In this document: one piece after another, positions 15,539 to 23,881 of the stretch
How the letters are laid out: every line of letters starts with the position of its first letter
How positions within the stretch are numbered: the first letter of the stretch is position 1
Assembly: GCA_030652255.1 (NCBI GenBank)
Contig: JAUSAZ010000146.1
Coordinates: 1-56,815 of the forward strand
DNA length: 56,815 nt
Reading direction: 5' to 3'
Origin: Myxococcales bacterium
GTDB taxonomy: Bacteria; Myxococcota_A; Polyangia; Polyangiales; Ga0077539
Made by a program: the position numbers and the translations under genes
Notes under the pieces: model-generated
What the model was told of the DNA's origin: nothing
Seen by the model: only the letters and a program-made list of their open reading frames with translations
Database searches by the model: none

Positions 15539-17455
15539 GTGAACCCCCGAACCCTCCTGGGCGCCCTCCTCGGCCTCGGCGCCGTCACTGCCGGGGGTGA
15601 CGCGCTCGCCCAGCCGGTCACCCTCCGCGCGGCCTACAACGAGACCGTCCGCGGGGGGCTCACCATGGACGGCTGGGGCGCCCTCTCCTCGCCCACCACC
15701 TACGCCACCGGGGCGTTTCACCTGCGCATCCCCCGGGGCGGGCGCGTCGTGTGGGCGCGGCTGCTCTCCGACGTCGTGATGCGCCCGCAGCCCGTGGAGA
15801 CGGCGACGGTGCCCGCGGGGCCCGACGGGTCGCCGCGCGAGGTGGTGATCGGCGGCATCAACGGCGGCATCACCCGTCGCCTGGAGGGCCGCCCCGATTT
15901 CGTCCGCACCGTCAGCTTCACCTACGGGACCTTCTCCACCGACGTCACCTCCGCCGTGCGCTTCGCGGTGGGCGCCGTGGCGCCGGGCGGCGACGTGGAG
16001 GTCCCCGTGCGCGAGCGCGGCGACGAGGGCCCGAGCAACGGGTCGGTGAGCGTCGCCCCGGTCTTCGAGGGCCACGCGCTCGCGGTGGTGTACGAGCTCG
16101 ACTACGGCCCGCGCCGCAACCTCACCGTGTACGAGGGCAACGCCGCGGGCGCCGTGCGCGTCACCGACCTCCCGCTGCGCAGCCCGGTGGCCAACCGCTG
16201 CCCCGCGACGAGCCTTCGCGGCGAGGCCTTCCCCCTCTCCATCGCGCTCGCGAGCGAGTACTCGATCTGCCAGGAGGACAACCCCCTCACCATCAACGGC
16301 ACCCTGGTGTCGAGCCTGCTGGGCGGCGCCGACGACTGGCCCGACGACCCGCGCGGGGGCTGCAACGGACCCATCGCGGGCCTGGTGACCGTCGGGTCCT
16401 TCGGCGGCGCCGAGGCGGGCGACGGCGCCGCGGCGGGCGCGCCCGTCGGGCTGGAGGGCGACAATGTCACCGGGGCTCCGATGGCGCCGCGGCGCGACGA
16501 CGAGCTCTACGACGCCCGCACCTTCCTCGCCGACGGCGTCACCCGCATGGACTTCAACTTCGGCGGCAACGGCGACGAGGTGGTGATGGCCATCGGGCTG
16601 CAATCGCTCGCCCGCGACCAGATGACCGACGCCGACAACGACGGCTACGACGACGCCGCGGAGGGCGACTGCGGCGTCGACACCGACCGCGACGGGACCC
16701 CCGACTACCTCGACCTGGACTCCGACAACGACTGCCTCCCCGACCGCGCGGAGACCGCTGTGGGGCGCATCGACGCGGCGGTTCCCGGCGCGCCCGACGC
16801 CAACTGCGTGGGCGGCGCCCCGGTGTGCGACCGCGCCGCGGGCGTGTGCGGCTGCCGGATGGACAGCGACTGCCCGGCGACGACGCCGGTGTGCGATCCG
16901 ATGGCGCGCTTCTGCGCGGCCTGCACGACGAACGCAGGGTGCGCCGGGCGCGGGGCGCTGAGCGTGTGCGGCGCGAGCGGCGCGTGCGAGGCGCCCGACG
17001 CGGGGACGCCCGACGCGGGGACGCCCGACGCGAGCGTGATGGAGGCGGGCGTGTCCGACGCGGGGACGCCCGACGCGGGCGTGATGGATGGGGGCGTGAT
17101 GGACGCGCAGCTACCGGACGTCGGAGCGGACAGCGCACTGGCAGACACTGGGAGCGTCGATGCCGCGGTCGCGGACACCCCGGGGATGGACGTCGCCGCG
17201 GTGGACGTCGCCGCAGTGGACGTCGCCGTGGTGGTCGACGCGCCGGTGGACGCCGGTGGGCCCGACGCGGGCGTCGAGGCCCCGATCGACGTGATGGACG
17301 ACGGCGGCTGCGGTTGCCGCGCGGGCGCCCCCGCTCGCTCGGGCGGCGGGCTGGCGCTCACCCTCGCGGCGCTGGCGCTGTCCGCCCGCCGTCGCCGGGC
17401 GCGGATGCAGGCCCGCGAGGGCGCCGCGGTGCCTCTCGCCCGACGCTACGGGTGA
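15539..17455 (+). CDS. Surface protein with TSP3-like Ca-binding repeats and MYXO-CTERM-like tail
   Basis: The 638-residue product is taken from GTG 15539 (MNPRTLLGALLG), which opens a signal peptide ending near DALAQ. Residues 25-360 are beta-rich with no clear family. Residues 360-400 hold thrombospondin type 3-like acidic loops (TDADNDGYDDAAEGD, DTDRDGTPDYLDLDSDND) that should bind calcium. A short Cys-rich region and a PDAGTPDAG linker follow. The C-terminus is GGCGCRAG, a hydrophobic helix (LALTLAALALS) and an Arg cluster, which fits the MYXO-CTERM sorting signal processed by a myxosortase in Myxococcota. The final 10 bp overlap the convergent gene at 17446. Confidence 0.8.
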   Translation: MNPRTLLGALLGLGAVTAGGDALAQPVTLRAAYNETVRGGLTMDGWGALSSPTTYATGAFHLRIPRGGRVVWARLLSDVVMRPQPVETATVPAGPDGSPREVVIGGINGGITRRLEGRPDFVRTVSFTYGTFSTDVTSAVRFAVGAVAPGGDVEVPVRERGDEGPSNGSVSVAPVFEGHALAVVYELDYGPRRNLTVYEGNAAGAVRVTDLPLRSPVANRCPATSLRGEAFPLSIALASEYSICQEDNPLTINGTLVSSLLGGADDWPDDPRGGCNGPIAGLVTVGSFGGAEAGDGAAAGAPVGLEGDNVTGAPMAPRRDDELYDARTFLADGVTRMDFNFGGNGDEVVMAIGLQSLARDQMTDADNDGYDDAAEGDCGVDTDRDGTPDYLDLDSDNDCLPDRAETAVGRIDAAVPGAPDANCVGGAPVCDRAAGVCGCRMDSDCPATTPVCDPMARFCAACTTNAGCAGRGALSVCGASGACEAPDAGTPDAGTPDASVMEAGVSDAGTPDAGVMDGGVMDAQLPDVGADSALADTGSVDAAVADTPGMDVAAVDVAAVDVAVVVDAPVDAGGPDAGVEAPIDVMDDGGCGCRAGAPARSGGGLALTLAALALSARRRRARMQAREGAAVPLARRYG

Positions 17456-17925
17456 CGCACGAAGGCCGCCGGGGTGCCGAAGCGCGCATCGAGGGCGGGG
17501 TCGGCGGCGCCGGACACCTGGGCGAGATCCCAGTCGTCGTGCCACTCGCCGGTGCCGTAGCGCCAGCGGCCGTCGAGCGTCAGCTGCCCGTCCGCGCCGC
17601 GCACGAAGCGGAACTCCACCTCGCCGGCGTCCGCGTCGGGCGCGCGCGAGGGGGCCTCCGACCACCACCCACGCAGCACGCCGTTCTCGAAGGTTCCGAC
17701 GAGCGTGCCCTCGTCGTGGGCGTAGGCGCCCCAGACCTCGTTGCCGACGACACGCAGCACCATGTCGCCCCAGCTGCCCGTCCAGTGTCCCTGCACCTGC
17801 TCCTTCGTGACGCTCGGCGCGGAGGACGGCGCGCCCGCCGCGACGGGGGCCCCGGTCGAAGCCGTGCAACCCGAACCGCCCAGCACCACCGCGAAGCACC
17901 AGCCCAACCAATATGATCTGCGCAT
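17446..17925 (-). CDS. Small lipoprotein, hypothetical
   Basis: The 159-residue product has a lipoprotein signal ending VLGGSGC (Cys20). The remainder is a single beta-rich domain beginning VQGHWTGSWGDMVLRV, with repeated G-x-W and W-x-x-G turns like a small lipocalin- or avidin-type barrel; that fold is a guess. It is convergent with the MYXO-CTERM gene, overlapping by 10 bp. The partner and function are unknown. Confidence 0.65.
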   Translation of the reverse strand: MRRSYWLGWCFAVVLGGSGCTASTGAPVAAGAPSSAPSVTKEQVQGHWTGSWGDMVLRVVGNEVWGAYAHDEGTLVGTFENGVLRGWWSEAPSRAPDADAGEVEFRFVRGADGQLTLDGRWRYGTGEWHDDWDLAQVSGAADPALDARFGTPAAFVRHP

Positions 17926-18136
17926 CGATCGCTCCTGCGGCGGGAGGGGAGTTCCCCGCCGCGGACCGTTTCTTCTCAGGTCGGCGACGAGCGGGTCAAC
18001 CGCTGAAAGCTACCCGCGTGCATCGCGAATCCGATGAGCCCCCGGCGCCCCGCGTCTACGGTCGAGGCGCCTGGGGCGCTCGGTCCGCGAGGGGGGGAAA
18101 CGATCTCCCCCGCCGTCGGACGGGTCATAGTCCCTG

Positions 18137-19495
18137 ATGCACAACGAGTGGTTCTTGATCATCGGCGGGCTCCTGGTGCTGATGGCGCTGGTCGGGTCGC
18201 TCGTAAAGCGCCTGCCGCTCAGCACCTCGGTGATCTACCTGTGCGTGGGCTTCGCGCTCGGGCACCACGGGCTCGGGCTCCTGCGCATCGACCCGCTGGC
18301 CGGGTCGGGGCTGCTCGAGCGCCTGAGCGAGGTCGCGGTGATCGTGTCGCTCTTCACCGCCGGGCTGAAGCTCCGCTCACCCCTGCGCGACGGCCGCTGG
18401 CACCTGCCCCTCCGGCTGGCCACGGTGTCGATGGCCGTCACCGTCGGGCTCGTGGCGCTCGTGGGGGTGCACCTCCTGCGGATGCCCGTCGGGGCCGCGG
18501 TGCTGCTGGGCGCCGTGCTCGCGCCCACCGACCCGGTGCTCGCCTCGGACGTGCAGGTCGAGCACCCGGGCGACCGCGACCGGCTGCGCTTCGCCCTCAC
18601 CGGCGAGGCCGGGCTCAACGACGGCGCGGCGTTCCCCTTCGTGATGCTGGGGCTCGGGCTGATGCACCTGCACCCGCTGGGCGCGTACGGCGTCCGGTGG
18701 GCGCTCGTCGACGTCCTCTGGGCCACCGCCGCGGGCCTGGGCATCGGCGCCGCGTTCGGGTCGCTCATCGGCAAGCTGGTGGTCTACATGCGCACGACGC
18801 ACCGCGAGGCGCTGGGGCTCGACGAGTTCCTCACGCTGGGCCTCATCGCGCTCTCCTACGGCGCCGCGCTGCTCGCCCACGCGTACGGCTTCCTCGCGGT
18901 CTTCGCGGCCGGCCTCGCGCTCCGGCGCATCGAGCGGACCTCCTCCGAGCGCTCCGCCGCGGGCCCCTCGCCGCCGCCGCCCGAGGCGCTGGCCGCCGCG
19001 ATGGCCCGCCCGGAGGCCCCCCCGCCCCCGGAGCACGCCCCGGCGGTGATGGCGCAGGCCGTCCTCGGGTTCAACGAGCAGCTCGAGCGGCTGGGCGAGA
19101 TGGCCATGGTGCTGCTCGTGGCCGGGATGTTCACGGCGTCGCGCGTGCCCGGGGAGGCGGCGTGGTTCATCCCGCTGCTCTTCCTGGTGATCCGCCCCCT
19201 CGCGGTCGTGGTGGGGTGCATCGGCTCCGGGGCGAGCCGCCTCCAGGTGGGCTTCCTCGGATGGTTCGGCATCCGCGGCATCGGCTCGATCTACTACCTC
19301 AGCTACGCCATCCAGCACGGGCTCCCGAGGCACCACGCGGGCCGCATCGCCAACCTCGTGCTGACCACCATCGCCGCCTCCATCATCGTCCACGGCGTCT
19401 CCGTCACGCCCCTCATGAGCTACTACGAGCGGGCCACCCGCTACCTGCGGGAGCGCCGCTCGCGGCCCGGCGGGGCCCGCACCTCCGTCGTCTGA
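18137..19495 (+). CDS. CPA1-type Na+(K+)/H+ antiporter
   Basis: The 452-residue membrane protein has about 11-12 hydrophobic segments. The CPA1 signature LAPTDPVLASDV is near residue 132, and GEAGLNDGAAFPFV with the conserved Asp follows about 25 residues later. These residues carry the cation/proton exchange site in NhaP/NHE-type antiporters. A Pro/Glu/Ala-rich cytoplasmic loop around 270-300 interrupts the C-terminal half. There is no regulatory nucleotide-binding domain at the C-terminus. The gene is monocistronic as far as can be seen. A role in pH or sodium homeostasis follows from the family. Confidence 0.9.
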   Translation: MHNEWFLIIGGLLVLMALVGSLVKRLPLSTSVIYLCVGFALGHHGLGLLRIDPLAGSGLLERLSEVAVIVSLFTAGLKLRSPLRDGRWHLPLRLATVSMAVTVGLVALVGVHLLRMPVGAAVLLGAVLAPTDPVLASDVQVEHPGDRDRLRFALTGEAGLNDGAAFPFVMLGLGLMHLHPLGAYGVRWALVDVLWATAAGLGIGAAFGSLIGKLVVYMRTTHREALGLDEFLTLGLIALSYGAALLAHAYGFLAVFAAGLALRRIERTSSERSAAGPSPPPPEALAAAMARPEAPPPPEHAPAVMAQAVLGFNEQLERLGEMAMVLLVAGMFTASRVPGEAAWFIPLLFLVIRPLAVVVGCIGSGASRLQVGFLGWFGIRGIGSIYYLSYAIQHGLPRHHAGRIANLVLTTIAASIIVHGVSVTPLMSYYERATRYLRERRSRPGGARTSVV

Positions 19496-19580
19496 CCCGT
19501 CGGTGCCTCACCTCTGAGCGGGACGTAGTTCGGTTGCATGGCGGGGCCGGGAGCCCGGCGCAGGCTCCGCCCGTCGAGGC

Positions 19581-19850
19581 TCAGCGCCGCCGGTCGGAGG
19601 CGCCGGTCACATGGTGGGCGGGCGCGTCGCTGGCCGGGAAGGTCTCCATCAACGCCTCGTCGATCCGATCCTCCTGCGGCGAGGACGGGGGCAGGCGCGC
19701 CGGCGCGGTCGGGCCATCGACGCGCGGGTGAGCGCCGAGCCTGCGGGCGCACCACGCGTCGAGCGCCGTGACGCCCAGCACCCCCGCGGCGGCGTCGGGC
19801 GCAGCGTGGCGCCCCCTCGCGGCTGTGGCTCGCTGTCGCGCGGGGTCCAC
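19581..19850 (-). CDS. Small protein with TFPASD motif (5' end uncertain)
   Basis: About 89 residues read on the minus strand, ending DEALMETFPASDAPAHHV near the C-terminus. The short motif L-x-E-T-F-P-A-S-D-x-P is shared by many small bacterial proteins of unknown role. Upstream is an Ala-rich helix, GVLGVTALDAWCARRL, that could be membrane-associated. The start is unclear (GTG 19850 is the first candidate) and the 5' part may be degraded, because codons before 19850 do not look coding. Confidence 0.4.
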   Translation of the reverse strand: MDPARQRATAARGRHAAPDAAAGVLGVTALDAWCARRLGAHPRVDGPTAPARLPPSSPQEDRIDEALMETFPASDAPAHHVTGASDRRR

Positions 19851-20235
19851 CTCGCCCCAGCAACCGTCACCGCGTCGCGCGAGCCGAGGGTCGCGCAGGG
19901 CCTCTCGCCGCCCGAGCGGGGCACGGCCCCGTGGAGGACGTGCTCCGCTTCTCGGGCCGCGCGGTGTCGCGGTCGCGGGTCGTCCGCGATGTCCATGGCA
20001 ACGCCATCAGCGAGCCTCGTCGACGCGACCGTCTTCGACCCGGCGGCCCGGCGGCAGGGGCCCGACGAGGGCCAAACATCCCTGGAGCCTCCGTCAGGGC
20101 TGAGCGCCGACGCTGCACCCCTCTCGACGGCGAGCGGCAGCGCGTCACTGCCCCGGCCCGCAGGGTGGCGGTTGAGCGCCGCGGTACGCATGAGGTAGGT
20201 AGACGCCAACCGGGCCCGACGGAGGGCCAATGCCC
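19851..20235. other. Non-coding or degraded stretch
   Basis: Apart from the GGAGGG ribosome binding site at 20221-20226 for the next gene, no supported feature is visible here. Several open frames exist, but none has recognisable protein content; the minus strand may hold decayed 5' sequence of the TFPASD gene. Confidence 0.35.
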
Positions 20236-21024
20236 ATGAGCGCGAAATCAAGAAACAATGTCCGCGTCTTCGGCCGCGGCGAACAGACGATGATGTTCGC
20301 GCACGGCTACGGGTGCGACCAGAACATGTGGCGCCTGCTGACCCCCGCCTTCGAAGACCGCTACCGCATCATCCTCTTCGACCTCGTCGGCTCCGGTCGC
20401 TCGGACCTCGCGGCCTACGACCGCGCGAAGTACGGGTCCCTCCACGGGCACGCGGGCGACGTGCTCGAGATCCTCGCGGAGTTCGCGACCGGCCCCGCGG
20501 TGTTCGTCGGCCACTCGGTGAGCGCCATGATCGGCCTGCTCGCGGGCGTCGCCGAGCCCGGGCGCTTCGACGCGCACGTGATGATCGGCCCGTCGCCCTG
20601 CTACGTGAACGACGGCGACTACGTCGGGGGCTTCTCGCGCGCCGACATCGACTCGCTGCTCGACACCCTCGACAGCAATTACCTCGGATGGGCGAGCGCC
20701 ATGGCGCCGCAGATCATGGGCGCGCCCGACCAGCCCGCCCTCGGCGTCGAGCTCACCAACAGCTTCTGCGCGACCGACCCCGAGATCGCGAAGCACTTCG
20801 CGCGCGTGACCTTCCTCTCCGACAACCGCGCCGACGTGCCGAAGCTCACGACCCGGGCGCTGGTGCTCCAGTGCTCCGACGACCTCATCGCGCCGCTGCC
20901 CGTCGGCCAGTACCTGCACGCCAGGCTGCCCCGGAGCGAGCTGCGCGTCGTCGACAACATCGGCCACTGCCCGCACCTCAGCGCCCCCGCCGCCATCACG
21001 AGCGCGATCGACGCCTTCCTGTGA
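20236..21024 (+). CDS. RsbQ-like alpha/beta hydrolase
   Basis: The start at ATG 20236 is chosen because GGAGGG (20221-20226) is 9 nt upstream; an ATG at 20230 is only 3 nt from it. The protein closely resembles Bacillus RsbQ and the plant KAI2/D14 receptor family along its whole length: MMFAHGYGCDQNMW, ILFDLVGSGRSDL, the nucleophile elbow VGHSVSAMIG with the catalytic Ser, MIGPSPCYVNDGDY, CSDDLIAP with Asp, and GHCPHLS with His. The triad is intact. The stop overlaps the GTG start of a PAS histidine kinase (GTGA), copying the RsbQ-RsbP gene order, so the hydrolase probably supplies or senses a small ligand for that kinase. Confidence 0.88.
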   Translation: MSAKSRNNVRVFGRGEQTMMFAHGYGCDQNMWRLLTPAFEDRYRIILFDLVGSGRSDLAAYDRAKYGSLHGHAGDVLEILAEFATGPAVFVGHSVSAMIGLLAGVAEPGRFDAHVMIGPSPCYVNDGDYVGGFSRADIDSLLDTLDSNYLGWASAMAPQIMGAPDQPALGVELTNSFCATDPEIAKHFARVTFLSDNRADVPKLTTRALVLQCSDDLIAPLPVGQYLHARLPRSELRVVDNIGHCPHLSAPAAITSAIDAFL

Positions 21025-22589
21025 CAGGGTCGCCCGGAGAGTCCGAGGAGGTGCTCCGCGCGCGCTACGAGTGCGCGGCGTGCGGCCTCCTGTCGACGTC
21101 GCCCAACGGGGCGATCCTCCGGGCCAACCAGACCTTCTGTCGCTGGGTGGGCTACGAGCCCCACGAGCTCGTCGGCGCGAGGCACCTGCAAGACCTGCTC
21201 ACCATGGGCAGCAGGATCTTCCACCAGACGCACTGGATGCCGCTGTTGCAGATCCAGGGCTCCGTCGCCGAGCTCCAGATCGAGCTGGTCCACCGCGACG
21301 GGCGCGTGCTCCACACGCTCGTCAACGCCCAGCGGCGCGTGCTCGACGGGGAGGCCTGTCACGAGGTGGCCGTCTTCCTCGCGGCCGACCGGCGCAAGTA
21401 CGAGCGCGAGCTCCTCCTCGCGCGCCGCCGCGCCGAAGAGCTCCTCGAGCGCGAGCGCGCCGCCCAGGACGCGCTCCGGGTCGCCCGCGCGCGCCTCCGC
21501 CTCGCGCTCGACTCGGCGCACCTCCTGGTGTGGGAGGTCGACGTCGCGACGGGCGCACCGACCTACGACCCGGGCGTGCGCGACCTCCTCCGCCTGCCGC
21601 GCGGCGCGGCCATGAGCGCCGAGGTCTACCGCGCCTCCATGCACCCCGACGACCGCGCCGCGGAGGAGGCCGCGCTCCGGGCCGCGCTCGCCGCCGGGGG
21701 CGACGGGGTCTACGCCGTCGAGTACCGCCTGATCGGCCACGACGGCGTCGAGCGGGTGGTGAGCTCCAGCGGGCGCGCCGTCTACGACGACGCGGGCCGG
21801 CCGACGGGCTTCTCCGGCGTGCTCCAGGACGTCACCCACTGGCGCCTGGCGGAGGCCGCGCTGCGCTCGCAGGAGCTGGAGGCCCGGGCGCGCGCCGTGC
21901 TCGCCGAGCAGCTCATCGGCATCGTCAGCCACGACCTCCGGACGCCGCTCCAGGCGGTCGCGCTCGGGGCCAGCCTGCTCACGGCGGCCGGGGTCACCGC
22001 GGCCCAGGCGCGCACCGTCGCGCGCATCACGGCGGCCGCCGACCGGGCCAACCGCCTCATCGCCGACCTGCTCGACTTCACCCAGGCCCGCCTGGGCGGC
22101 GGGCTGCGCGTCGCCCGGAGCGAGGTCGACCTGCACGGGCTCGTCGCGGACGTCGTCGAGGAGCTCAAGCTCGCCTGGCCCGGGCGCGTGGTGGAGCATC
22201 ACCGCCGCGGCGACGGTGTCGGCCACGCCGACCCCGACCGCATCGCGCAGACCGTCACCAACCTCGGCAACAACGCCCTCACCTACGGCGCGGCGGACCG
22301 CCCCGTCACCGTCACCTCGACGGTCTCGCCGCGAGGGTTCTCGATCGAGGTCCACAACGACGGCCCGGTCATTCCCGACGAGCTCCTCCCGCACCTCTTC
22401 GAGGCGATGCGCCGGGGCGAGCAGCAGGTGAAGCTCGGCTCGCGGAGCGTCGGCCTGGGGCTGTTCATCGTGCACCAGATCGTGACGGCGCACGGGGGCC
22501 AGATCACCGTCCGATCGACCCCAACAGAGGGCACCACCTTCGCGCTGAGCGTGCCGTCGAGCCCCGAGACCGCGCACGCGACGGAGTGA
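21021..22589 (+). CDS. PAS-PAS sensor histidine kinase, RsbQ partner
   Basis: The 522-residue product starts at GTG 21021, four bases inside the RsbQ-like gene. PAS 1 (residues 14-120) is like the RsbP PAS domain (TSPNGAILRANQTFCRWVGY, FHQTHWMPLL). A coiled coil at about 125-160 leads to PAS 2 (160-275). HisKA has the phospho-acceptor H304 in IVSHDLRTPLQ. The ATPase domain has the N-box NLGNNALTYG, VHNDGPVIP and GLGLFIVHQI. There is no transmembrane helix, so it is cytoplasmic. In Bacillus the RsbQ partner RsbP ends in a PP2C phosphatase; here the output is a histidine kinase. No response regulator is adjacent. Confidence 0.9.
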   Translation: MTGSPGESEEVLRARYECAACGLLSTSPNGAILRANQTFCRWVGYEPHELVGARHLQDLLTMGSRIFHQTHWMPLLQIQGSVAELQIELVHRDGRVLHTLVNAQRRVLDGEACHEVAVFLAADRRKYERELLLARRRAEELLERERAAQDALRVARARLRLALDSAHLLVWEVDVATGAPTYDPGVRDLLRLPRGAAMSAEVYRASMHPDDRAAEEAALRAALAAGGDGVYAVEYRLIGHDGVERVVSSSGRAVYDDAGRPTGFSGVLQDVTHWRLAEAALRSQELEARARAVLAEQLIGIVSHDLRTPLQAVALGASLLTAAGVTAAQARTVARITAAADRANRLIADLLDFTQARLGGGLRVARSEVDLHGLVADVVEELKLAWPGRVVEHHRRGDGVGHADPDRIAQTVTNLGNNALTYGAADRPVTVTSTVSPRGFSIEVHNDGPVIPDELLPHLFEAMRRGEQQVKLGSRSVGLGLFIVHQIVTAHGGQITVRSTPTEGTTFALSVPSSPETAHATE

Positions 22590-22656
22590 GCGCGCCCTCC
22601 GCCCCACCCCGCCCCCCTCTCGTTGGCGCGATACTTGTTCTATTCGCCGACATACC

Positions 22657-22678
22657 CCGCGAATGCGCGGGTTCTTGT
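22657..22678 (+). terminator. Possible hairpin terminator after the kinase gene
   Basis: CCCGCG and CGCGGG pair around the loop AATG, followed by TTCTTG. It lies 68 bp after the kinase stop and upstream of the next gene. The T-tract is weak, so it may be only a stable hairpin. Confidence 0.3.
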
Positions 22679-22726
22679 GCCTGCCTGAGCCACACCGGGC
22701 CTGGCAGTCACACCCGGAGGTGCCCG

Positions 22727-23857
22727 ATGAGAGTCCTTACGACGTTTGTTTCCTTCATCCTGGTGGCCGTGCTCTCGGGCTGTGGCTCGGTGGTCATCCA
22801 GGCCGACCCCGACGGCGGCGGCGCAACCGATGCGCCCCCGGCGACCGATCGGCCCTCCCCGGGTGACACGCCGCTCCCCCCGCTCGACCGGCCGCTCGTC
22901 ATCGATGTCCCCAACACCTGCACCACCACGGCCGACTGCCGCCCCGGGCTGGAGTGCCTCGGCGGCGAAGGGTGCTCCATCCCGTGGACCTGTCAGCCCC
23001 CCGTCGGGCGCCCGTGCACCGACGACCTCGCGCCCTTCTGCGGCTGCAACGGCGTGACCTACTACGGCAGCTCGACGTGCCCCTCGCAGCCCTACCTGTA
23101 CCGCGGCTCCTGCGACGGGCCGCCCCCGCCCATCGACGCCGGCCCCGCGGGCTGCGCCCTCCCCAACGGCGCCGTGTGTGCCGTCGGCGCGATGTGCCGT
23201 CTCGGCGAGTGCAGCATCTGCTTCTGCGCCGCGCCGGGGATGCTCCGCTGCAACGGCGCCTGCGTCGACGCGGGGCCCCCGCCGCGCTCCTGCCGCGGCA
23301 ACGTCGACTGCCCCGCGGGCAGCATGTGCGCCGGCCCCGAGGGCTGCGGCATCCCGTGGACCTGCCAGCCCTCGCAGCCCTGCACCCGCGACCTGGCCAC
23401 CTACTGCGCGTGCGACGGCTCGACCTTCATGGCCAGCTCCAGCTGCCCGGGTCGCCCGTACCTCCGGCGCGGCCAGTGCGGCATCCTCCCGCCGCCCCCC
23501 GACGCGGGCCCCGGCACCTGCGTCATCTCCGGCGTCACCTGCCGCCAGGGCGTTCCGTGCCGCATCGACGCGTGCACCACCTGCACCTGCAGCGGCGACA
23601 CCGTCGGCTGCTCCGTCGAGCCTGGCTGCGAGATGGACGGCGGCGCGCCCGACGACGTCGTCGGCCCCCCCCCGATCTGCGAGATGCAGGACGCCCGCGG
23701 CGTCGGCCCCTGCGCGGCCTTCTTCGGCTACGCCTGGGACGGCACCGGGTGCGTGGGCGTCGGCGGCTGCGCGTGTGAGGGCACCGACTGCCGCTCGCTG
23801 TACTCCGACCCGATGGCCTGCGAGCTCGCCCACCGCATCTGCCCCCGCCCGATCTGA
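22727..23857 (+). CDS. Cysteine-rich lipoprotein with two Kazal-like modules
   Basis: The 376-residue product follows a CGGAGG ribosome binding site. The lipoprotein signal ends LVAVLSGC (Cys19). A Pro/Asp linker leads to two related modules of about 65 residues: one holds GCSIPWTCQP and CGCNGVTYYGSSTC, the other GCGIPWTCQP and CACDGSTFMASSSC. The second half of each resembles a Kazal-type inhibitor core (C-x-C-x-G-x-T-Y/F-x-x-x-C). Further Cys-rich segments follow to the C-terminus. Protease inhibition is possible but unproven; a structural surface role is equally likely. Confidence 0.75.
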   Translation: MRVLTTFVSFILVAVLSGCGSVVIQADPDGGGATDAPPATDRPSPGDTPLPPLDRPLVIDVPNTCTTTADCRPGLECLGGEGCSIPWTCQPPVGRPCTDDLAPFCGCNGVTYYGSSTCPSQPYLYRGSCDGPPPPIDAGPAGCALPNGAVCAVGAMCRLGECSICFCAAPGMLRCNGACVDAGPPPRSCRGNVDCPAGSMCAGPEGCGIPWTCQPSQPCTRDLATYCACDGSTFMASSSCPGRPYLRRGQCGILPPPPDAGPGTCVISGVTCRQGVPCRIDACTTCTCSGDTVGCSVEPGCEMDGGAPDDVVGPPPICEMQDARGVGPCAAFFGYAWDGTGCVGVGGCACEGTDCRSLYSDPMACELAHRICPRPI

Positions 23858-23881
23858 CCTCTCCCCCTCTAATCCCTTCCG

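Noticed and set aside
19611..20198. Plus-strand open frame of about 195 residues between the antiporter and RsbQ genes
   Set aside because: No start signal, no domain and shadow-like composition; the only recognisable motif (TFPASD) is on the minus strand.
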